This document shows, piece by piece, positions 49,617 to 57,547 of a stretch of 64,000 bases of DNA. Position numbers and translations under genes: made by a program. The notes under the pieces are model-generated. The model worked only from the letters and a program-made list of their open reading frames with translations, was not told where the DNA came from and did no database searches. Position 1 is the stretch's first letter. Every line of letters starts with the position of its first letter. Source of the DNA: Sphingomonas glacialis (GTDB lineage: Bacteria > Pseudomonadota > Alphaproteobacteria > Sphingomonadales > Sphingomonadaceae); NCBI RefSeq assembly GCF_014653575.1, contig NZ_BNAQ01000001.1, positions 620,001 to 684,000 of the forward strand, given 5' to 3'.

Positions 49617-51908
49617 ATGGTCAAGCAAAAGTCGGACGCCCCTGAAATCGAGCCGTTCGAAGGGCCCGCCGGAGGCTGGGGTTCGGTCCGCTCGCTCGCC
49701 GAGATCCTGCCGCGCGAACGCGTCGGTCCCGAGGCGCTGCGCGAGCTCGTCCGCCAGAACAAGCCCGACGGCTTCCAGTGCGTCAGCTGCGCCTGGCCCA
49801 AGCCCAAGCATCTCCACCCCGTCGAATTTTGCGAGGAAGGCGCCAAGGCGACCGCCTGGGAGCTGACCAGCTATCGCACCACGCCCGATTTCTTCCAGCA
49901 GCACACGCTGACCGAGTTGCGCGACTGGAAGGATTACGACCTCGAGCAGAACGGCCGCCTGACGCATCCGCTGCGCTACGACGCCGCGACCGACAAATAT
50001 GTTGCGTGCAGCTGGGACGAGGCGTTCGCCGAGATCGGCGCGACGCTCAAGCCGATGGATCCCAAGTCGGTGGTCTTCTACTCTTCGGGGCGCACCAGCC
50101 TCGAGGCGTCGTACATGTACGGCCTGATGGCGCGGATGTACGGCAACCAGAACCTGCCCGACAGTTCGAACATGTGCCACGAATCGACCTCGGTCGGCCT
50201 CAAGGCGGCGATCGGCGTTCCCGTCGGCACGACGCGGCTCGAGGATTTCGAAAAATGCGACATGATCCTGTTTTTCGGGCAGAATGTCGGGTCGAACGCG
50301 CCGCGAATGCTGCATGACCTGCGCAGCGCCCGCAAGCGCGGGGTCGAGATCGTCACCTTCAACCCGCTGAAGGAACGCGGGCTCGAGCGCTTCACCGACC
50401 CGCAGAACCCGATCGAGATGGCGACGCTCGGCGAGACCAACATCTCGACGCAATATCATCAGGTGAAGGCCGGTGGCGATCTCGCGGCAATGATGGGGAT
50501 CGCGAAGTTCCTCGTCGAATGGCACGATGCAGCGCTCGCCGCGGGCAAGCCGCCCGTGCTCGATACCGCCTTCATCGCCGAGCACACGCACGGCTTCGAC
50601 GCCTTCGTCGCCTCGGTCCGCGCCGCCGACTGGGATGCGATCGTCCACGAATCGGGCCTGCCCAAGGCCGAACTCGAAGAATCGGCGCGGCTCTACGCCA
50701 AGGCGAAGGCAGTGCTCGCGATCTACGGCATGGGCCTGACGCAGCACGTCAAGGGCGTCGAGAACGTCCGCATGGTCGTCAATTTGCTGCTGATGCGCGG
50801 CAATATCGGCAAGCCCGGCGCCGGACCGACCCCGGTGCGCGGCCATTCTAACGTCCAGGGACAGCGCACCGTCGGCATCACCGAGAAGACCGAGCTCGTG
50901 CCGGTCGAGCAGATCGAGAAGCAATACGGCTTCACCGCGCCGCGCGAGAAGGGGCTCAACACCGTCGAGGCGTGCCGCGGCGTGATCGACGGATCGGTCA
51001 AGGCGTTCGTCGCGCTTGGCGGCAATTTCCTGCGCGCGGTGCCCGAGACCGAGCCGATGGAAGCCGCCTGGCCCCGGCTCGACGTGTCGGTCCAGATCGC
51101 GACCAAGCTCAACCGCAACCATCTCTTCCCGGGCAAGGTGACCTATCTCCTCCCCTGCCTCGGCCGGATCGAGAGCGACGTGCAGGCAAGCGGCCCGCAA
51201 GTCGTCACGGTCGAGGATTCGACGAGCTGCATCCACGCCTCGCGCGGCAAGGCGCATCCGGCGAGCGAGCATCTGCTGTCCGAACCCGCGATCGTCGGTG
51301 CGCTCGCCAAGCAGCTCCTGCCCCCCAATCCCAAGGTCGACTGGGACGCCTGGGTCGGCAATTACGCGCTGATCCGCGACGCGATCGAGGAAACCTATCC
51401 GAAGATCTTCCCCGATTTCAACAACAAGCTGTTCAGGCCCGGTGGCTATTGGAAGGGGAACAAGGCGTCCGAGCGGATCTGGCTGACGGAGAGCGGCAAG
51501 GCCGAATTCCTCGCGCCGAGCGGGCTGTGCGCCACCGGATTCGACGATGCCGAGGGTCGCTTCCGGCTCATGACGCTGCGCTCGAACGACCAGTTCAACA
51601 CGACGATCTACGGCTATCACGATCGCTTCCGCGGCGTGAAGGGGACGCGCGACGTGCTCTTCATCCACGCCGCCGACATGGCGGATGCCGGACTCTCGGA
51701 GGGGCAACTCGTCGCGCTCGAAAGCGATGCGGGCGACGGCATCGCGCGCCGCCGCGACGGGTTGATCGTAACGCCGTACGATATCCCGCGCGGTTGCCTC
51801 GGCGCCTATTATCCCGAGTGCAACGTGCTGATGCCGGTCGAGCATTATGCCGAGGAAAGCTTCGTGCCGGCGGCGAAATCGGTGCCCGTCAGGATCGTCG
51901 CGGGCTAA
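49617..51908 (+). CDS. YdeP/FdhF-family molybdopterin oxidoreductase
   Basis: A 763-residue formate-dehydrogenase-like enzyme. The start is ATG at 49617, favoured over an upstream in-frame ATG. N-terminal cysteines C55 and C58 (QCVSCAWP) replace the four-cysteine cluster motif of classic formate dehydrogenases, as in the YdeP/FdhF2 group. C187 in SSNMCHESTSVGLK is the likely molybdenum ligand in the place of selenocysteine. Later motifs include RGNIGKPGAGPTPVRGHSN and the C-terminal dinucleotide-binding domain (TIYGYHDRFRGVKGTRDVLF). The role of YdeP relatives is uncertain; formate oxidation or acid resistance are proposed. Confidence 0.85.
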   Translation: MVKQKSDAPEIEPFEGPAGGWGSVRSLAEILPRERVGPEALRELVRQNKPDGFQCVSCAWPKPKHLHPVEFCEEGAKATAWELTSYRTTPDFFQQHTLTELRDWKDYDLEQNGRLTHPLRYDAATDKYVACSWDEAFAEIGATLKPMDPKSVVFYSSGRTSLEASYMYGLMARMYGNQNLPDSSNMCHESTSVGLKAAIGVPVGTTRLEDFEKCDMILFFGQNVGSNAPRMLHDLRSARKRGVEIVTFNPLKERGLERFTDPQNPIEMATLGETNISTQYHQVKAGGDLAAMMGIAKFLVEWHDAALAAGKPPVLDTAFIAEHTHGFDAFVASVRAADWDAIVHESGLPKAELEESARLYAKAKAVLAIYGMGLTQHVKGVENVRMVVNLLLMRGNIGKPGAGPTPVRGHSNVQGQRTVGITEKTELVPVEQIEKQYGFTAPREKGLNTVEACRGVIDGSVKAFVALGGNFLRAVPETEPMEAAWPRLDVSVQIATKLNRNHLFPGKVTYLLPCLGRIESDVQASGPQVVTVEDSTSCIHASRGKAHPASEHLLSEPAIVGALAKQLLPPNPKVDWDAWVGNYALIRDAIEETYPKIFPDFNNKLFRPGGYWKGNKASERIWLTESGKAEFLAPSGLCATGFDDAEGRFRLMTLRSNDQFNTTIYGYHDRFRGVKGTRDVLFIHAADMADAGLSEGQLVALESDAGDGIARRRDGLIVTPYDIPRGCLGAYYPECNVLMPVEHYAEESFVPAAKSVPVRIVAG

Positions 51909-51916
51909 CCCTACGC

Positions 51917-52011
51917 CGTCACCCCGGCCTTGTGCCGGGGTCCACCGCGACCCGAGTGTGCCGCCGAAGCACGCGCAGCACGGTGGGCCCCGGCACAACG
52001 CCGGGGTGACG
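51917..52011. repeat. Palindromic repeat between convergent genes (family 2, copy 1)
   Basis: The left arm, 51917-51946 (CGTCACCCCGGCCTTGTGCC then GGGGTCCACC), and the right arm, 51982-52011 (GGTGGGCCCCGGCACAACGC then CGGGGTGACG), form a long inverted repeat. It lies between the convergent YdeP-like gene and modC. The left arm is identical over 30 bases to the left arm of the copy at 62994. Likely a REP-type intergenic element and a bidirectional terminator. Confidence 0.8.
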
Positions 52012-52034
52012 GGTTGGCTTCAATTGAGCATCGC

Positions 52035-52655
52035 TTACCCCGCGCCCATATCGACGACCGTCGTCGCCAGCCGATCGACCTCACCGCGATCATGGCTGAC
52101 ATACAGGATCGGCAACCCGACCTCATCACGCACGCGCTCGATCAGCTCCATGATTTCGCCCCGCCGCGCGCGGTCGAGCGAGGCAAGCGGCTCGTCCATC
52201 AGCAGGAATGCCGGCCCAGACAGCAGCGCCCGCCCGATCGCGACACGCTGCGCCTCGCCCCCCGACAGCGTGCGCGGCCAGCGATCGAGCAGATGCGCGA
52301 TCCCGAGCAGTTCGCTCACCTCGTCGAGCGTCATCCCTGCCCCCGCCGCGCGCGCCGCACCGTAGAGCAGGTTTGCGCGCACTCGGTAATGCGGGAACAG
52401 CCGCGCATCCTGGAAGATATAGCCGCAACGGCGCTGCTCGGCGGGAACGTTGGTGGTGCGATCGAACAGCGTACGCCCCGCGACGCGAACATGCCCCGCA
52501 TCGGGCCTGAGCAACCCCGCGATCATCGCGAGTGCGCTCGATTTGCCCGCGCCCGACGGCCCGAACAGCGCGGTCAGCCCCGCCCCGCTCTGGAAGGCCA
52601 GCGCCGCGACGGTGCCAGAGCGGAAGCGATGCCGCACATCGACGTCAAAAGACAT
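52035..52655 (-). CDS. modC: Molybdate ABC transporter ATP-binding protein, short ModC
   Basis: A 206-residue ABC ATPase: Walker A GPSGAGKSS (residues 32-40), signature LSGGEAQRVAIGRALL (about 129-144), Walker B FLLMDEPLASLDRA, and the switch His in LYVSHDRGEVDRL. A usual ModC is about 350 residues with a C-terminal TOBE/Mop molybdate-sensing domain; here the chain stops right after the ATPase domain, and no Mop-like frame follows. Start overlaps modB by 11 bases. Confidence 0.85.
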   Translation of the reverse strand: MSFDVDVRHRFRSGTVAALAFQSGAGLTALFGPSGAGKSSALAMIAGLLRPDAGHVRVAGRTLFDRTTNVPAEQRRCGYIFQDARLFPHYRVRANLLYGAARAAGAGMTLDEVSELLGIAHLLDRWPRTLSGGEAQRVAIGRALLSGPAFLLMDEPLASLDRARRGEIMELIERVRDEVGLPILYVSHDRGEVDRLATTVVDMGAG

Positions 52656-53325
52656 GGTCGACGCCCCCGCGGCGGCTGAGCCATTCCGACAGCACCAGCG
52701 CGGCCAGCGATAGCAGCACCGAGATCAGCGCGAGCCGCGCGACCATCGGATCCGATCCCGGCACCTGCAGCGCCGAATAGATCGCGATCGGCAGCGTCTG
52801 CGTTTCGCCCGGGATGTTCGAGACGAAGGTGATCGTCGCGCCGAACTCGCCGAGCGAGCGCGCGAACCCGAGCACCGCACCCGCCGCGATCCCCGGCAGC
52901 GCGAGCGGGATCGTGATCGTCCGCCACACGCGCATCCGCGACGCGCCGAGCGTCCGCGCGGCACCCTCGAGCCGCGGGTCGACCGCTTCGATCGACAGCC
53001 GGATCGCGCGGACCATCAGCGGCAGCGCCATGATCCCAGCCGCCACCGCCGCCCCGGTCCAGCGGAACAGCAGCGACACGCCGATCGCCGCAAGCGGCGC
53101 GCCGAGCGGTCCGTTCGGCGCGAAAGCCAGCAGCAACAACCAGCCCGTCACCACCGGCGGCAACACCAGCGGCAAGTGGACGAGTCCGTCGAGCAGAAAC
53201 TTCCCCGGAAACCGCGCCCGCGCGAGCAGCATCGCGAGCACGAACGCGATCGGCAGCGTCACCAGCACCGCGACCAGGCTGATCTTGAGCGACAGCCAGA
53301 CGATCGTCCAAAGCTCGGGGGTCAT
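52645..53325 (-). CDS. modB: Molybdate ABC transporter permease ModB
   Basis: A 226-residue permease with about five transmembrane segments (ISLVAVLVTLPIAFVLAMLL near the start, then LVLPPVVTGWLLLLAF). The EAA-type loop that contacts ModC reads AARTLGASRMRVWRTITIPL, followed by LGFARSLGEFGATITF, the ModB signature. The ATG at 53325 is preceded by a 14-base gap after modA; upstream in-frame extension is antisense-like. Confidence 0.92.
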   Translation of the reverse strand: MTPELWTIVWLSLKISLVAVLVTLPIAFVLAMLLARARFPGKFLLDGLVHLPLVLPPVVTGWLLLLAFAPNGPLGAPLAAIGVSLLFRWTGAAVAAGIMALPLMVRAIRLSIEAVDPRLEGAARTLGASRMRVWRTITIPLALPGIAAGAVLGFARSLGEFGATITFVSNIPGETQTLPIAIYSALQVPGSDPMVARLALISVLLSLAALVLSEWLSRRGGVDHVF

Positions 53326-53339
53326 CGCCGCTGCGACGC

Positions 53340-54098
53340 TCAGCGGGCCACGAAGCCGTAGCGCCGGAAGATCGCCTTGCCCGCGCTCGACACCAGGAAA
53401 CGGCGGAACCCCTCCGCCGCCGCTGGCGACGGCGCGGCCTTGAGCACCGCGACCGGATAGGTGATCGGCGGATGGCTCGCCGCGGGGAACACCCCGACGA
53501 TCCGCACGCGCTTCGAGGCATAGGCGTCGGTGGCGTAGACGATGCCGTACGGCGCCGCGCCCCGCTCGACCAAGGCGAGCGCCGAGCGCACGGTATCGCC
53601 GCGCGCAACCTTGGGCGCGACCGCGCTCCATACGCCCAACGCCGTCAACGCCTTTTGCCCGTATTTCCCCGCCGGCACCGCGCCGTCCGCCATCGCCAGC
53701 CGCCCGCTGCCGAGCCACTGCGCCAGCGCGAAGCCGCGCTTGATCGTCACTGGCTTCGCAACTGCTGCGGGCGCGACGAGCACCAGCCGGTTGCCGAGGA
53801 ACGTCACGCGGCTCGCCGGCACGATCGCACCCTTCCTGGCGAGCGCGTTCATCCAATCCTCGTCGGCCGAGACGAACAGGTCGGCAGGCGCCCCCGCCTC
53901 GATCTGCCGCGCCAGCGCCGAGGAGCCGCCGAACGAAATCACCGGCCGCTCATGCCGCTGCGCCGCCCAGGCATCGGCGGCAGCGTTCATCGATTCCTGC
54001 AAGCTCGCCGCCGCGAGCACGAGCGGCCCGCGCGCGAGCGCCGGAGTCGCAGCCAGCAAGGCGACCGACACGGTGAGCACGCGAAAGAGGGGGCGCAT
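53340..54098 (-). CDS. modA: Molybdate-binding periplasmic protein ModA
   Basis: A 252-residue substrate-binding protein with a signal peptide (RPLFRVLTVSVALLAATPAL, cut after ALA). The mature start GPLVLAAASLQESMNAAADA is the conserved molybdate-binding opening, with FGGSSALARQIEAGAPADLF completing the anion pocket and GIVYATDAYA in the second lobe. ATG at 54098 chosen because the signal peptide starts there; an earlier in-frame ATG exists at 54152. First gene of the modABC operon. Confidence 0.92.
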   Translation of the reverse strand: MRPLFRVLTVSVALLAATPALARGPLVLAAASLQESMNAAADAWAAQRHERPVISFGGSSALARQIEAGAPADLFVSADEDWMNALARKGAIVPASRVTFLGNRLVLVAPAAVAKPVTIKRGFALAQWLGSGRLAMADGAVPAGKYGQKALTALGVWSAVAPKVARGDTVRSALALVERGAAPYGIVYATDAYASKRVRIVGVFPAASHPPITYPVAVLKAAPSPAAAEGFRRFLVSSAGKAIFRRYGFVAR

Positions 54099-54169
54099 CG
54101 TCAAACTCCTATGGCCGAACCCGTGCATGGCGCGCTCCGTGCGGGAGAGCAACCCGGTCCGATGCCCGC

Positions 54170-55354
54170 CTAGAAGTCGATCACCGACACCGTGCTCCCG
54201 GCCGGTGCCGCGGCGGCATGCGGCAGCCGCCGGATCAGCACATCGGCCTCGGCCAGCGCGCGCTGCAGCCCCGAATCCTGGTTGGCGAGCGGTGCTACAC
54301 CCTCCCCGTCGCAGCGCGCGCGCACGAAGGTCTCGCGCGCGCTCACCGCATCGAGCGGCGCGGTCAGCGTCGCACTCCGCCAGCGCAGCGCCGCCGACGG
54401 CGCGCGACCGCTCAGCCCTGCGAGCAGCGTCGTCAGGAACAAACGCGCGGTGACCATCGCCGAACTGGGATTGCCCGGCAGACCTAGCACCAGCTGCTCG
54501 CCGCGCCGCCCGAACCAGACCGGCTTGCCCGGCATGATCGCGATCCGCGAGAACAGGAGCTCGGTGCCGAGCGACACGAAGATCTGCTTGGCATAATCCT
54601 TCTCGCCGACCGACGCCCCGCCAGTGACAACGACGACATCGGCCTCGGCAAGCGCCCTGGTCGCGCCTGCGGTCAGCTCGGCAATGTCATCGCGCAGGCG
54701 GTACCGCCCGATCATCTGCGCGCCCCAGCCTTCGCCGAGCGCCGCCGCGCCATAGGACGCGCTTTCCGGGATGCTCCCCGTCCGCTCGCGCGCGTGACCC
54801 GGCTCGGCGAGCTCGTCGCCCGTGCTGATCACGCTCAGCCGCGGACGCCTCCATACCGCAAGCGTCGCGACGTCCGCCCCCGCCGCTGCGACCAACGCGC
54901 GCGGTCCGAGCATGGTGCCCCTTGGGAGCAGGACGTCGCCCATGCGGAAATCCGATCCATGCGGCCGGATGTAGCGCTTGCCGGAGAGTGTCCCGACGAC
55001 GCGCATCGTATCGCCGTCGCGCGCGACATCCTCCTGCACGACGACACGGTCCGCGCCTTGCGGCAATGGGGCCCCCGTGAAGAGCCTGACACACGCGCGA
55101 GACTGCACCACTCCGTCGAAGGCCGTGCCCGGATAGGCAGCGCCGATGACGCGGAACGGTGCCCCCAGCGCGAGATCGGCGTCGCGCAGCGCATAACCGT
55201 CCATCACCGATATGTCCGAGCGCGGCGCATCGACCTGCGCGACGCACGGCTCGGCCAGCACACGCCCGAGTGCCGCACCGAGCGCAACCGCTTCCGCCGC
55301 GAGCGGCTTCGCCTCGGCAACGACGATCGCGAGCGCCGCGTCGAACGCGATCAC
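54170..55354 (-). CDS. moeA: Molybdopterin molybdotransferase MoeA (copy 2)
   Basis: A 394-residue MoeA with GTG start at 55354, overlapping the moaC stop (GTGA). Motifs: APRSDISVMDGYALRDADLA, LFTGAPLPQGADRVVVQEDV, RPRLSVISTGDELAEPG, VVTGGASVGEKDYAKQIF and GKPVWFGRRGEQLVLGLPGN. In related alphaproteobacteria moaC-moeA is a conserved pair, so this is probably the ancestral copy and the one at 46943 an additional one. The frame upstream of 55354 is antisense to moaC. Confidence 0.9.
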   Translation of the reverse strand: MIAFDAALAIVVAEAKPLAAEAVALGAALGRVLAEPCVAQVDAPRSDISVMDGYALRDADLALGAPFRVIGAAYPGTAFDGVVQSRACVRLFTGAPLPQGADRVVVQEDVARDGDTMRVVGTLSGKRYIRPHGSDFRMGDVLLPRGTMLGPRALVAAAGADVATLAVWRRPRLSVISTGDELAEPGHARERTGSIPESASYGAAALGEGWGAQMIGRYRLRDDIAELTAGATRALAEADVVVVTGGASVGEKDYAKQIFVSLGTELLFSRIAIMPGKPVWFGRRGEQLVLGLPGNPSSAMVTARLFLTTLLAGLSGRAPSAALRWRSATLTAPLDAVSARETFVRARCDGEGVAPLANQDSGLQRALAEADVLIRRLPHAAAAPAGSTVSVIDF

Positions 55355-55899
55355 GCCGCGTCCGCCTGCCAGACGCCCGAGCGGCCTCCCGATTTGTGCG
55401 TCACTTGGATCCCCTCGATCCGCATCGTCCGGTCGACCGCTTTCAGCATGTCGAACAAGGTCAGGCATGCGACGCTGACCGCGGTCAACGCTTCCATCTC
55501 GACTCCGGTCTGCCCCTTGGTCTTGACGGTCGCCGCGACGCGAAAGCCCGGCAATGCGGGATCGGGCGCAATCCGCACCTTGATGCTCGTCAGCAGCAGC
55601 GGGTGGCACATCGGAATCAGCGTGCTGGTCTGCTTGGCCCCCATCACCCCGGCAAGCTCGGCGGTCTGCACCACCGCGCCCTTGGGCGCCTCGCCGCGCA
55701 GGACGATGTCGAGCGTCTCCGCGGTGCAGAGCAATCGCCCCTCGGCGGTGGCGACGCGCGCGGTGTCGGCCTTTTCGCTGACATCGACCATATGCGCCCG
55801 GCCCGCAGCGTCGATATGCGTCAACGCATCCGCGGTGGCGAGCGACGGGCTGGTATCAGGATCGGGCATGGTCTGTCCCATAGCTGGCGTCGCGCTCAC
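55351..55899 (-). CDS. moaC: Cyclic pyranopterin monophosphate synthase MoaC
   Basis: A 182-residue MoaC: LTHIDAAGRAHMVDVSEKAD, IPMCHPLLLTSIKV and VEMEALTAVSVACLTLFDML are the family signatures, and KSGGRSG ends the core. Acts right after MoaA. Internal ATG at 55869 (MPDPDTS) is an alternative start, as the first ten residues are not conserved. moeA follows by GTGA. Ten residues before LTHID are unusual only in length. Confidence 0.94.
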   Translation of the reverse strand: MSATPAMGQTMPDPDTSPSLATADALTHIDAAGRAHMVDVSEKADTARVATAEGRLLCTAETLDIVLRGEAPKGAVVQTAELAGVMGAKQTSTLIPMCHPLLLTSIKVRIAPDPALPGFRVAATVKTKGQTGVEMEALTAVSVACLTLFDMLKAVDRTMRIEGIQVTHKSGGRSGVWQADAA

Positions 55900-55902
55900 C
55901 GT

Positions 55903-56100
55903 TCAGCCCTCGTCGATATCGAGGAACGGCACCACGTCGTTATCGGTCGCGAACCACAGCCCTGCCTGAACATCTTCGGGCTGTTGACGCGCGAGGATCA
56001 TCGCGTCGGCGAGCGACCCGTAGAACAGCGTCTGCGCAACGGGGTCGCTCTCGTCGAGATAATATAGCCGCACGCTCGCGGTGGAGGAAGTGGTGCGCAT
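55903..56100 (-). CDS. Hypothetical small acidic protein, 65 aa
   Basis: Taken from ATG at 56100 (an in-frame ATG at 56130 would add ten basic residues). The product reads ASVRLYYLDESDPVAQTLFY, then GSLADAMILARQQPEDVQAG, then LWFATDNDVVPFLDIDEG. It is compact, acidic and likely alpha/beta. It ends three bases before moaC and may be co-transcribed with it. Not recognised; sphingomonad genomes contain many such small conserved proteins. Confidence 0.55.
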   Translation of the reverse strand: MRTTSSTASVRLYYLDESDPVAQTLFYGSLADAMILARQQPEDVQAGLWFATDNDVVPFLDIDEG

Positions 56101-56152
56101 CGCGCTGCTTTGCCGCCGCCGCGCGACCACGGCAAGGCCTCACGATGGTACC

Positions 56153-56187
56153 GGTGTCAGGGGGGCGGTGTCAGGGGGGCGGTGTCA
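56153..56187. repeat. 14-bp tandem repeat downstream of the MucR-like gene
   Basis: GGTGTCAGGGGGGC is repeated twice exactly (56153-56166 and 56167-56180), and a third partial copy GGTGTCA follows (56181-56187), reaching the stop codon region of the MucR-like gene at 56185. Short G-rich tandem repeats of this kind can vary in copy number by slippage. Confidence 0.75.
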
Positions 56188-56616
56188 GCGCTGAACGCGA
56201 CCGAGGCCGCTCGCCTTCGCCATGCCCGAGCGCACGACGCTATAGTCGGCCGCGGTCATCGGATAGGATTCGGGCAACGACCATTTCTCGCGATAGGTTT
56301 CCGGCGTCAGCCCGTGGCCCGACAGATGGCGCTTGAGCGCCTTGAAGCGCGCACCACATTCCAGGCACGCGATCGAATCAGGACGAACGCTCGCGCGCAC
56401 CGAAACGGCCGGCGTGGGCGCTTCGGCGGCTGCTTCCGCCGGCGCTTCGCCAAGCTGCGTCATCGAGGCGTAAACCGACTTTATTAATTCAGGCACTTCA
56501 CCGCTGGCGACGCGATTGGCGCTGACTTGCGCGATGACAATATCGCCAACGAGCCGTAACATCTTCAAATCCAACAATATCTCTTCCTTGTGTGCGCTCT
56601 TTGTGCGCCGCAGCAC
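56185..56616 (-). CDS. MucR/Ros-family zinc-finger transcriptional regulator
   Basis: A 143-residue regulator with the prokaryotic C2H2 zinc finger C84-x2-C87-x9-H97-x3-H101 (CLECGARFKALKRHL, SGHGLTPETYREKW). The N-terminal helix LVGDIVIAQVSANRVASGEV is the oligomerisation region. The start is uncertain: the first ATG gives an 18-residue basic leader, while ATG at 56562 gives a more typical MucR length. MucR proteins act as heterochromatin-like silencers that bind AT-rich DNA; the upstream region here is AT-rich, suggesting self-binding. Confidence 0.88.
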   Translation of the reverse strand: MLRRTKSAHKEEILLDLKMLRLVGDIVIAQVSANRVASGEVPELIKSVYASMTQLGEAPAEAAAEAPTPAVSVRASVRPDSIACLECGARFKALKRHLSGHGLTPETYREKWSLPESYPMTAADYSVVRSGMAKASGLGRVQR

Positions 56617-56624
56617 CGCAAGAG

Positions 56625-56700
56625 CCGTCTATTATAAGGTGATATAGTCTTAAAGGTCCCAGAAGGTTGCGGCCTTGCAGGAATTAACATGGTTTATATG
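56625..56700. promoter_or_regulatory. AT-rich region upstream of the MucR-like gene
   Basis: The stretch contains CTATTATAAGGTGATATAG, TTAAAGG, GGAATTAACATGG and TTTATATG, clearly richer in A/T than the surroundings. It lies just upstream of the MucR-like gene on the minus strand and before the endonuclease-family gene on the + strand. MucR-type proteins are known to bind such DNA and repress their own gene. The gap 56617-56854 has no other gene. Confidence 0.4.
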
Positions 56701-56854
56701 CAGGGTGCGCGATATGGAACACCTACCTCCGCCAGCGCTTCGCGCTATACATCGTGCGCTCATCCCGATGTGCCAATTGCGTTAGATGGACGATGATCGA
56801 CCAGTTTTCCTATCACCAGCGTTCGATCGGTCCGGCCCTGCGAACAGCCGACGC

Positions 56855-57547
56855 ATGATCAAGGTCGTCAGCTACAACATCCACAAGGGCATCGGGCTCG
56901 ATAGGCAGCGCGACCCGCAGCGCATCCTCGACGTGCTGCACGAGATCGGCGGAGACGTGATCGCGTTGCAGGAGGCCGATCGCCGCTTCGGCACCAAGGC
57001 GCGCATCATCCCGCAGCGTCTGATGGACGAGCATAGCCCGTGGCGCGCGATCCAGATTGGCCATGACCGCGCGAGCATGGGGTTTCACGGCAACGCATTG
57101 CTCGTTCGCAAGGAGGCCGCGGTGCACAGCTGTGCGACACTGCATATCCCGGCGCTCGAGCCGCGCGGCGCGATCCGTGCCGATGTCGTCGCGAACGGCA
57201 CGCCGATCCGCGTGCTGGGGATGCATCTCGATCTGTCGGGGCTGTGGCGCCGCAAACAGGCGCGCGCGATCCTCGCGCATATCGACGGATGCCCCGCACG
57301 CCTGCCGACGGTGTTGATGGGCGATCTCAACGAATGGACCCCGGCCGGCGGATGCCTGCACGATTTCGGACGCGACTATCCGAGCGTCCCGACCGGCCCG
57401 AGCTTCCATGCCCGCCGCCCGGTCGGGCGACTCGACCGGATCATGACGCGCGGCTTTCGCGTCGTCGATTACGGCGTGCATGCGAGCGTGATCGCGCGCC
57501 GCGCCTCGGATCATCTGCCGATCTGGGCGGTGCTGGACCCCGAGTGA
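56855..57547 (+). CDS. Endonuclease/exonuclease/phosphatase-family protein
   Basis: A 230-residue metal-dependent phosphodiesterase-fold protein from ATG at 56855 (an earlier in-frame ATG exists at 56786 but adds a non-family leader). Motifs: VVSYNIHKGIGLDR (Asn of motif I), VIALQEADRRFG (Glu metal ligand), LGMHLDLSG, TVLMGDLNEWTP (Asp/Asn) and RRASDHLPIWAVL (terminal Asp-His). Substrate not known: relatives act on DNA, phosphoinositides or lipids. Its stop overlaps the patatin-like start by one base (TGATG at 57545-57549). Confidence 0.88.
   Translation: MIKVVSYNIHKGIGLDRQRDPQRILDVLHEIGGDVIALQEADRRFGTKARIIPQRLMDEHSPWRAIQIGHDRASMGFHGNALLVRKEAAVHSCATLHIPALEPRGAIRADVVANGTPIRVLGMHLDLSGLWRRKQARAILAHIDGCPARLPTVLMGDLNEWTPAGGCLHDFGRDYPSVPTGPSFHARRPVGRLDRIMTRGFRVVDYGVHASVIARRASDHLPIWAVLDPE

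Noticed and set aside
49569..51998. 809-codon minus-strand open frame opposite the YdeP-like gene
   Set aside because: Composition is that of an antisense shadow; the + strand protein has clear motifs throughout.
52012..52034. Remnant of a Mop domain after modC
   Set aside because: The sequence downstream is the palindromic repeat and carries no Mop-like frame, so ModC appears to be naturally short.
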